Assembly (NCBI RefSeq): GCF_002929535.1
Contig: NZ_PJJO01000061.1
Coordinates: 1-64,000 of the forward strand
Length of the DNA: 64,000 nucleotides
Direction of reading: 5' to 3'
DNA from: Cryobacterium sp. Y11
GTDB taxonomy: Bacteria > Actinomycetota > Actinomycetes > Actinomycetales > Microbacteriaceae
Part shown: positions 58,280-64,000 of the stretch, in pieces
Numbering within the stretch: the stretch's first letter is position 1
Layout of the letters: every line of letters begins with the position of its first letter
Notes under the pieces: generated by a model
Told to the model about the DNA's origin: nothing
Databases searched by the model: none
The model's input: the letters and a program-made list of their open reading frames with translations, nothing else
Made by a program: the position numbers and the translations under genes

Positions 58280-58624
58280 GTGAATGAGACCCTGCCCCCG
58301 TGCCCTGCATGCTCCAGCGACCTGACCTATGAAATGGGCGCTCTGCTGGTGTGCCCGCTCTGCGCCCACGAGTGGTCGGATGAACCGGTTGACGAAGAGC
58401 AGGAGACCGTCGTTAAGGACGCCTTCGGAACCGTTTTGTCCGACGGTGACACCGTATCGGTCATCAAGGATCTCAAAGTCAAGGGCCAATCGTTGTCGAT
58501 CAAGGTCGGCATGAAGGTGCGTAACATTCGTCTCGTCGACCCGGTTGACGGCCACGACATTGACTGCAAGGTCGATGGTTTTGGTTTCATGCAACTCAAG
58601 AGCAGCTTGGTCAAGAAGGTCTAA
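58280..58624 (+). CDS. YjdM/PhnA-family zinc-ribbon protein
   Basis: The 114-residue protein begins with a zinc ribbon (CPAC at residues 8-11 and CPLC at 25-28) followed by the PhnA domain with VKDAFGTVLSDGDTVSVIKDLKVKG and IRLVDPVDGHDIDCKVDGFGFMQL. Despite the historic name, this family is not proven to act in phosphonate use. The FHA gene follows after 11 bases. Confidence 0.92.
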   Translation: MNETLPPCPACSSDLTYEMGALLVCPLCAHEWSDEPVDEEQETVVKDAFGTVLSDGDTVSVIKDLKVKGQSLSIKVGMKVRNIRLVDPVDGHDIDCKVDGFGFMQLKSSLVKKV

Positions 58625-58635
58625 GTGAGCAAATT

Positions 58636-59220
58636 GTGACGTGTCGGATTTGCGGTGCCTGGCTTTCGGCCGGCTCCCTGTTCTGCGGCGAATGCGGTAG
58701 CTCCCGCACCGCCACAGTGGCGTCCCGCAAGCGTCCAGACCCGCGCCCGAACGACACGACGATCATTGCCCGGCTGCCGCGCCCACCCGCTGTCATCTCC
58801 ATACCGATTCCCGCCACCCTGCCGGAGCCGGTGGGGGTATCCGGTGTCGTGCCTGAGGTTTCGCCCGCAGCCCCGATCGTCGCACTGCCGAGTAGGGCTT
58901 CCTTCGAGTTGAGCTTCAGCACTGGTCAGACGGTGTCCGTGCAGGGATCAGGCCTCATCGGCCGCAAACCCCTACCTCAACCCGACGAACTATTTGACGA
59001 CCTCATTCGGGTAGTGGATGCCGACCGTTCCGTCTCGAAGACCCACCTGGAATTCGGCCAGCACGACGGGGAATTCTGGGTCAGTGACCGGGTCTCTGGC
59101 AACGGCACGGTCATTCGTCGGCCCGGCGACGCTGCCGAGACGTTGGAGCCGGGACGCCGCTATGTGCTTCCGAGAGAAACCAGGGTCGAGATCGCCGACA
59201 TCTCGTTCACGGTCGACTGA
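58636..59220 (+). CDS. zinc-ribbon FHA-domain protein
   Basis: The 194-residue protein has an N-terminal zinc ribbon (CRIC and CGEC, residues 3-20), a Pro/Ala-rich linker of about 60 residues, and an FHA domain at about 95-194. The domain carries GRKP, VSKTHLEF and NGT, the residues that bind phosphothreonine peptides. Start GTG at 58636. It is likely the reader of phosphorylation that the PP2C phosphatase reverses. An FtsK/EccC-type ATPase starts 95 bases downstream, so it may bridge signalling to that machine. Confidence 0.88.
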   Translation: MTCRICGAWLSAGSLFCGECGSSRTATVASRKRPDPRPNDTTIIARLPRPPAVISIPIPATLPEPVGVSGVVPEVSPAAPIVALPSRASFELSFSTGQTVSVQGSGLIGRKPLPQPDELFDDLIRVVDADRSVSKTHLEFGQHDGEFWVSDRVSGNGTVIRRPGDAAETLEPGRRYVLPRETRVEIADISFTVD

Positions 59221-59315
59221 CCGGCCGCTCCTCCACAGGCGGCAACCACGCCCGCTTGTACACCGATACTCCCATTTACGCCCGCCACAGGGGTGCTGGC
59301 TGGTCTGCTTGACCT

Positions 59316-62300
59316 GTGTCCACCGTCGAAGAGCCCCTCACGTTGCCGCCGACGCCGAGCGCGCCGCAGCCCGCCGCTTTTCCGCTACTGGCGACGGTGG
59401 CGCCCTTGGTCGCCGCGGGTTTGATTTGGCTGATCACGGGTTCGGCGTTCGCGTTGATCTTCGCCGTGCTGAGTCCTCTCATCGCGGTGGCGAGTCTGTT
59501 CGACTCGAAGCACTCCGGCCGCAAGGGGCGAATTGCCGATGCGGCGTCACAGATCGAGGCCATAACCGTGCTTCGATCAGCGATCGCTGAACGCCAAGCC
59601 CGTTGGCGCGATGCTGCCTGGCAGCACACTCCGTCGGCCCGCAACATTGTGCGTGGCCTGGCCGCGGCCGCTCGTTGGCGACAAGTAGATGCAACGCTGG
59701 TCACCCTGGGCACCGGCCCAGCCGCCAGCGGCATCAGACTCGGTGGAGCCACCGGTCCGAACGAGTACCGCGAATTGAGGGAGCGGGCCGCGACCGTCAG
59801 CGACGCGCCCATCGTTGTAGACGTGGCCACGGGGCTTGGCATCGTCGGCCCCGAGCCGCTTTCGGCAGCGTTGGCCCGGGCGGTGCTCGTGCAACTGTGC
59901 TTCGCCCTGTCACCCCACGACGTGGGGCTCAAGGTCGATGCTCCCGGTTGGGAGTGGGCAGCACACCTCCCACACGCCAACGTGTCAGCGGCAAGCCGGC
60001 TCATCGTGCTGAGCGAGACGGCAGCCGTGGCACTGCCGCGCACAGCTGGCGCGCCGCAACCCGGCCCCACGCGGCTGTTCATCGCCGTAGCCACGCGCCT
60101 GGAAGACCTTCCCCCCGGGTGCGGAACCGTCGTACGGGTGGGTGGCCCCGGGCGAGCACACGTTGTTCGCTCGCCGAACCGTGCGCCGCCGATAGAGTTT
60201 TGCCCGGAACTGCTGGCTCGGGCCGAGGCCGCCGACTTCGCCGTGGCGCTGGCCGGGCAAGCACGAGCGGCCGGGCTTCTCGCCGCGGCCGGAACGATTC
60301 CGTCGAGCCCGACTCTGCGGGAACTGCTCGCCGCCGACACGTCATCGTTCAGCACGGCACCGTCGAGCGTGGCCGGCCGGGCTCCTTCCGAACTCTCGTG
60401 CCCGATCGGAGTTGGCTGCGATGGGCCGGTGCGCATCGATCTGGTGCAGTCCGGACCACACGCCGTCGTTGGCGGCACAACGGGCAGCGGCAAGAGCGAG
60501 CTCCTGACGACCTGGGTGGCCTCCCTGGCGGCGACTTACTCGCCCGATCAGCTGAACTTTCTGCTCGTCGACTTCAAGGGCGGCGCCGCGTTGCAGCCAC
60601 TCGGGCGCCTGCCGCACTGTGTCGGCCTGATCACCGACCTCGACTCACATACGGCGGCCCGTGCCTTGGCGAGTCTGGGGGCCGAGCTTCGTTACCGCGA
60701 GCGGATGCTGAGCGCAGCTGGTGCGCGGGATCTGACCGACGTTCGCCTGGTGCATCCGCTGCCCCGGCTGGTCATCGTCGTGGATGAATTCGCGACCATG
60801 CTTGGGGCCTTCCCCGAGCTGCACGCTCTGTTCGTCGACATTGCCGCGCGTGGCCGGTCACTCGGGGTGCACCTAATTTTGTGCACTCAACGGCCGGCCG
60901 GGGTGGTGCGCGATGCCCTCCTGGCCAACTGCAGCCTGCGCCTATCGCTGCGGGTGAACAATCGCGCCGACAGCCAGGCGGTGATCGGAACGGACGCCGC
61001 GGCCGCGCTGGCACCGAATCAGCCCGGGCGGTGCGTGGTCGCCACCGAGATGAACGAACCGATGCTCTGCCAGGTAGCTTCGACCGGGGAAGCCGACATT
61101 GCTTACATCGCGGAGGCTTCCGCGTTATCGACACCCTCTGGTGGCCCCGCGCGGCGGCCGTGGCTGGATGCGCTGCCGCAGCTGGTGACCGCGACCGATC
61201 TGCGCGCGGTCGATCAATTAGGTGCACGAGCAGAGGAGGCCCCTGCGCTGGGCTACCGCCTCGGATTGCTCGACGAACCGGAGCGTCAGCGCTACCGCGT
61301 GTTCGCCTACGAACCCCAAACCGATGGGCACCTGCTCGTCGTCGGCGGAGCCGGCTCCGGCAAGTCCACGCTGCTGCATACCCTCGCCCGGGTGATTTCC
61401 GGCAGCGCGGTCGAGCAGCGCGTCGAGGTTGACCACATCAGCGGCGACATTGAGATGGTCTGGGACGCCCTGGAACGGGTCTGCACCGCGATTGAAACCG
61501 GAACTCAGACGGCCTCAGCGCCACGACTGCTGTTGTTTGACGACTTCGACTCGGTCTGTGCCCGTTGGCACCCTGACCATCGCCTGGCCGCGGTCGACAT
61601 GCTCACCGGGCTGTTGCGTGACGGACCGGCCGCCGGGGTGCACATCGTCGTCGCCGTGCAACGACACACCAGCGTGATCCCCGGCCTGGCAGCCCTCTGC
61701 CAGAGCACGCTGCTGCTGAAATTGCCCAGCGTGCAGGACCACCTTGCTGCCGGAGGGCTCTCAACCGGCTATAACCCGGCACTGCCACCAGGCGGGGGAG
61801 TGTGGCGCACTCTCCGCGTGCAACTGCTCGCGCCGGACGCCGCGCTGCCCGCTCAGCCCGATTCGATGCCCATAGCTTTCCCTACGCGACTTCCCACGGC
61901 GCTCCCCGCCGCGCTCCCCACGGCGGGACCGCTCCTGATCGTGTCCTCGTCACCGGCGCGAACGGCCGCACGCCTGCGCGCTGCCCTAGCGCTCCCGGTG
62001 ATCGAGCTGGCGGCAACGAGTGGGCCGGCGGCATCCGCTCTGCAGATCACTGTCGACGGGAGTCAAACGGATGCTCACGGCCAGCTGATCGTCGTCGGTG
62101 ACTCCGACACCTGGCAGACGAACTGGACGATGCTGGCGCGGCTACACAGCAGCCACGCCAGCATTGTCTTCGATCGGTGCAGTCTCTCGGACTTTCGGTT
62201 GATCAGTCACCGGCGTGAATTGCCGCCACCGCTTGCACCCGGGCGCGGCCGGGTGTGGGTATTGCATCCTGACGGGGAGGTGACGCGCGCGGTCCTGCCG

Positions 62301-62321
62301 GAAACGGCCGATCAGCACTGA
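59316..62321 (+). CDS. EccC/FtsK-SpoIIIE-like membrane ATPase with two P-loop domains
   Basis: The 1001-residue protein has two N-terminal helices (about 25-60), a linker, and two FtsK/SpoIIIE-type ATPase domains. The first has Walker A GGTTGSGKSEL near residue 387, LLVDFKGGAALQPL, Walker B LVIVVDEFATM and HLILCTQRPAGVV. The second has GGAGSGKSTL near residue 676 and LLLFDDFDSV. A C-terminal 130 residues lack a Walker A and may be a decayed third domain. The plan resembles EccC of type VII secretion, but no WXG100 substrate or EccB/D/E gene is visible. Start GTG at 59316. Confidence 0.9.
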   Translation: MSTVEEPLTLPPTPSAPQPAAFPLLATVAPLVAAGLIWLITGSAFALIFAVLSPLIAVASLFDSKHSGRKGRIADAASQIEAITVLRSAIAERQARWRDAAWQHTPSARNIVRGLAAAARWRQVDATLVTLGTGPAASGIRLGGATGPNEYRELRERAATVSDAPIVVDVATGLGIVGPEPLSAALARAVLVQLCFALSPHDVGLKVDAPGWEWAAHLPHANVSAASRLIVLSETAAVALPRTAGAPQPGPTRLFIAVATRLEDLPPGCGTVVRVGGPGRAHVVRSPNRAPPIEFCPELLARAEAADFAVALAGQARAAGLLAAAGTIPSSPTLRELLAADTSSFSTAPSSVAGRAPSELSCPIGVGCDGPVRIDLVQSGPHAVVGGTTGSGKSELLTTWVASLAATYSPDQLNFLLVDFKGGAALQPLGRLPHCVGLITDLDSHTAARALASLGAELRYRERMLSAAGARDLTDVRLVHPLPRLVIVVDEFATMLGAFPELHALFVDIAARGRSLGVHLILCTQRPAGVVRDALLANCSLRLSLRVNNRADSQAVIGTDAAAALAPNQPGRCVVATEMNEPMLCQVASTGEADIAYIAEASALSTPSGGPARRPWLDALPQLVTATDLRAVDQLGARAEEAPALGYRLGLLDEPERQRYRVFAYEPQTDGHLLVVGGAGSGKSTLLHTLARVISGSAVEQRVEVDHISGDIEMVWDALERVCTAIETGTQTASAPRLLLFDDFDSVCARWHPDHRLAAVDMLTGLLRDGPAAGVHIVVAVQRHTSVIPGLAALCQSTLLLKLPSVQDHLAAGGLSTGYNPALPPGGGVWRTLRVQLLAPDAALPAQPDSMPIAFPTRLPTALPAALPTAGPLLIVSSSPARTAARLRAALALPVIELAATSGPAASALQITVDGSQTDAHGQLIVVGDSDTWQTNWTMLARLHSSHASIVFDRCSLSDFRLISHRRELPPPLAPGRGRVWVLHPDGEVTRAVLPETADQH

Positions 62322-62360
62322 CGCGAGATCAGCACTGAGGCGAGATCAGCACTGACGCGA
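62310..62360. repeat. 17-bp tandem repeat spanning both convergent stop codons
   Basis: Three units of GATCAGCACTGASGCGA (62310-62326, 62327-62343, 62344-62360) plus a partial fourth. The ATPase stop (62319-62321) lies in unit 1 and the alanine dehydrogenase stop (62346-62348) in unit 3, so each protein ends in repeat-encoded residues. Confidence 0.85.
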
Positions 62361-63473
62361 GTTCAGCACCTCCGCGAGTGGACGGTGTCTCAGGCCATGG
62401 GCGATCGCCACGGGCGCGCTGATCAGGTGCCCGCCGAAGACGTTGAGGCCGAGAGCGAGCGAGGGATCCGCTCGCAGCGCGTTCACCCAGCCAAGCGTTG
62501 CGAGAGCCCGAATGTAGGGCAGCGTCGCGTTGGTCAGCGCGTAGGTCGAGGTGTGCGGCACAGCACCTGGCATGTTTGCAACGCAGTAGAACAACGATCG
62601 ATGCACAGTGAACGTGGGGTCGGCGTGCGTGGTCGGGTGGGTGCCTTCGAAGCATCCGCCCTGGTCAACAGCGATATCCACCAGCACACTGCCCGGTTTC
62701 ATTCGTGACACCAACTCGTTGCTGACCAGCTTCGGAGCCTTCGCCCCCGGAATTAGCACCGAACCGATGACCATATCGGCCTCCGATACGGCCTTGTCAA
62801 TTTCGAAGCTGTTCGAGGCGATGGTCTTGACCCGGCCGAAGTGCAGGGAGTCGATCTCGCGCAGCCGAAACAGATTGGTGTCGAGCACGGTGACCTCTGC
62901 GCCGAGTCCGAGCGACACCTGCATTGCGGCGGTGCCAGCGACGCCGCCGCCGAGAACAGCGATCTTGGCCGGATGGGTGCCGGGTACGCCGGGTACCAGC
63001 AGACCGAGGCCACCGTTCGGTTTGAGCATGGCATTAGCGCCCACGATCGGTGCCAGTCGACCGGCGACCTCACTCATCGGCGCCAACAGGGGCAGGGACC
63101 GCGACGGCAGCTGCACCGTCTCGTAGGCGATCGCGGTGACCCCACTGGCGAGCAGGGCCCGGGTCAGTTCGGGTTCCGCTGCGAGGTGCAGGTACGTGAA
63201 CAGCACCAGCCCGGCGCGAAAGTAGCCGTATTCGCTCGACACCGGCTCCTTCACCTTCAGCAACAGATCAGCGGATGCCCACACGCTCGCGGCGTCCGGC
63301 AGAATCGTGGCTCCGGCTGTTGCATACTGCTCGTCGCTGATCGACGAGCCTTCCCCTGCACCGGCCTGCACGAGAACCTCGTGACCGTGGCCGACCAGGT
63401 CGTGCACCCCGGCGGGAGTGATCGCGACCCGAAACTCATTGTTCTTGATCTCGGTGGGAACTGCGATCTTCAT
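62346..63473 (-). CDS. ald: alanine dehydrogenase
   Basis: It interconverts alanine with pyruvate and ammonia using NAD. The 375-residue protein has the N-terminal KIAVPTEIKNNEFRVAITP signature, the nucleotide-binding AVLGGGVAGTAAMQVSLGLGAEVTVLD, and MSEVAGRLAP with catalytic residues nearby. Start ATG at 63473 is preceded by GAGGAG. Only the last few residues are unusual, since they arise from a tandem repeat. It is divergent from the PotD-like gene. Confidence 0.95.
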   Translation of the reverse strand: MKIAVPTEIKNNEFRVAITPAGVHDLVGHGHEVLVQAGAGEGSSISDEQYATAGATILPDAASVWASADLLLKVKEPVSSEYGYFRAGLVLFTYLHLAAEPELTRALLASGVTAIAYETVQLPSRSLPLLAPMSEVAGRLAPIVGANAMLKPNGGLGLLVPGVPGTHPAKIAVLGGGVAGTAAMQVSLGLGAEVTVLDTNLFRLREIDSLHFGRVKTIASNSFEIDKAVSEADMVIGSVLIPGAKAPKLVSNELVSRMKPGSVLVDIAVDQGGCFEGTHPTTHADPTFTVHRSLFYCVANMPGAVPHTSTYALTNATLPYIRALATLGWVNALRADPSLALGLNVFGGHLISAPVAIAHGLRHRPLAEVLNSRQC

Positions 63474-63605
63474 GGTGCTCCTCACGATTTCTCTTGCGCA
63501 TCACCCTAGTATTCGATACCAACGATTTCGAGGGCGACCCCTCTGCGTCAAGCTGAGTGCGAATATGTGCTGATTTCGTGACAAATCGATTGCAAGATCA
63601 ATGTT

Positions 63606-63636
63606 TTGACCAGTTTCAGGTGCGATTACCTATGAT
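63606..63636 (+). promoter_or_regulatory. candidate promoter for the PotD-like gene
   Basis: TTGACC at 63606-63611 and TATGAT at 63631-63636 are separated by 19 bases. Transcription would start near 63643, giving a leader of about 65 bases with a TAGGAGA ribosome site. Confidence 0.45.
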
Positions 63637-63709
63637 TTGTGTAACTATCGACCAACTCACAACGCAGAGAGTACTGACCGTGCGTGCCCAGAATTCTAGG
63701 AGAACCTTG

Positions 63710-64000
63710 ATGAAGTCCAAGCCGCTGCCCGCCGACCCTATGATTCGCCAGCTCATTCGTCAGGCACAGAACTCGCAAATGGGCCGTCGCACGCTGCTGG
63801 CCGGCGCCGGTGCCGGTGCTACGGCTCTCGCGCTCGCCGCCTGCTCCTCAGGAACCGCGGCCAAGCCCACTGCTGCGGCAGACACTTCGGCGACAGACAA
63901 GACCATCCGCTGGGACAACTGGGCTCTCTACATCGACGTCGATGATGCGGGAAACTATCCAACGCTTGAAGCATTCAAGGCACAGACGGGTATTTCGGTC
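63710..64000 (+). CDS. PotD-like polyamine/solute-binding lipoprotein (partial, runs off the right edge)
   Basis: The first 97 codons are visible. The N-terminus has GRRTLLAGAGAG, a Tat-like twin-Arg region, then the lipobox LAAC, so it is probably an exported lipoprotein. The mature part starts with IRWDNWALYIDVDDAG, as in PotD/PotF-type periplasmic binding proteins that often take spermidine or putrescine. This agrees with the nearby aminotransferase and aldehyde dehydrogenase. A permease and ATPase are expected beyond the edge. AGGAG lies 7 bases before the ATG. Confidence 0.85.
   Translation, partial: MKSKPLPADPMIRQLIRQAQNSQMGRRTLLAGAGAGATALALAACSSGTAAKPTAAADTSATDKTIRWDNWALYIDVDDAGNYPTLEAFKAQTGISV

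Overview
The window is GC-rich, gene-dense DNA from an actinobacterium, most likely a member of the Microbacteriaceae. Grounds for this are the gene order argS-lysA-hom-thrC-thrB-rho-prfA followed by prmC, tsaC, a WecA/TagO-type transferase and an eight-gene F1Fo ATP synthase operon; a Rho factor with a very long Asn/Gln/Arg/Asp-rich insertion; several promoters placed for leaderless transcripts; GTG and TTG starts; and DUF4192, DUF2993 and DUF2249 proteins. Genus and species cannot be fixed from the sequence alone. I see no CRISPR array, rRNA, complete insertion sequence or prophage. There is one tRNA, Arg-CCG.

Left third (1-21,400), a mixed and partly accessory region. A truncated SNF2-helicase N-terminus meets foreign-looking DNA at about position 86. 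Next come an oligopeptidase B and a tightly coupled histidine-degradation operon (hutU, an M20 amidohydrolase, hutF, hutI; no hutH or hutG here). These are followed by a tandem pair of small membrane proteins, one frameshifted, an orphan HsdR-N-type nuclease, a vapC remnant, a secreted metzincin-like protease, a threonine synthase-like enzyme with a tiny zinc-ribbon partner, and isocitrate lyase with an upstream palindrome and a perfect 44-bp terminator. A DUF2249 protein precedes a membrane-anchored copper nitrite reductase fusion, then an EamA exporter.

Middle (21,400-46,000), the conserved core. argS and a DUF2993 protein lead into a translationally coupled lysA-hom-thrC-thrB cluster, rho and prfA. 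cysK-cysE lies on the minus strand. prmC, tsaC, a WecA-like transferase and an AtpI-like protein precede atpBEFHAGDC.

Right third (46,000-64,000). yaaA, ogt, an aldo/keto reductase, a heterodimeric ABC exporter with one degenerate ATP site and a possible leader peptide, and a DUF4192 protein come first. A polyamine/GABA-type catabolic set follows (class III aminotransferase, Lrp regulator, aldehyde dehydrogenase). A possible phospho-signalling module has a PP2C phosphatase, a YjdM/PhnA-type zinc-ribbon protein, a zinc-ribbon FHA protein and an EccC/FtsK-like double ATPase. The window ends with alanine dehydrogenase and the start of a PotD-like binding lipoprotein.

The most unusual genome-scale signal is a short word, GCATCCGYT, found 37 times by eye, 20 in one orientation and 17 in the other. 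Chance predicts one or two. Within the genes checked it sits in a single reading frame, and it also forms the core of one terminator. Its density resembles DNA uptake or other highly iterated signals, but its role is unknown.
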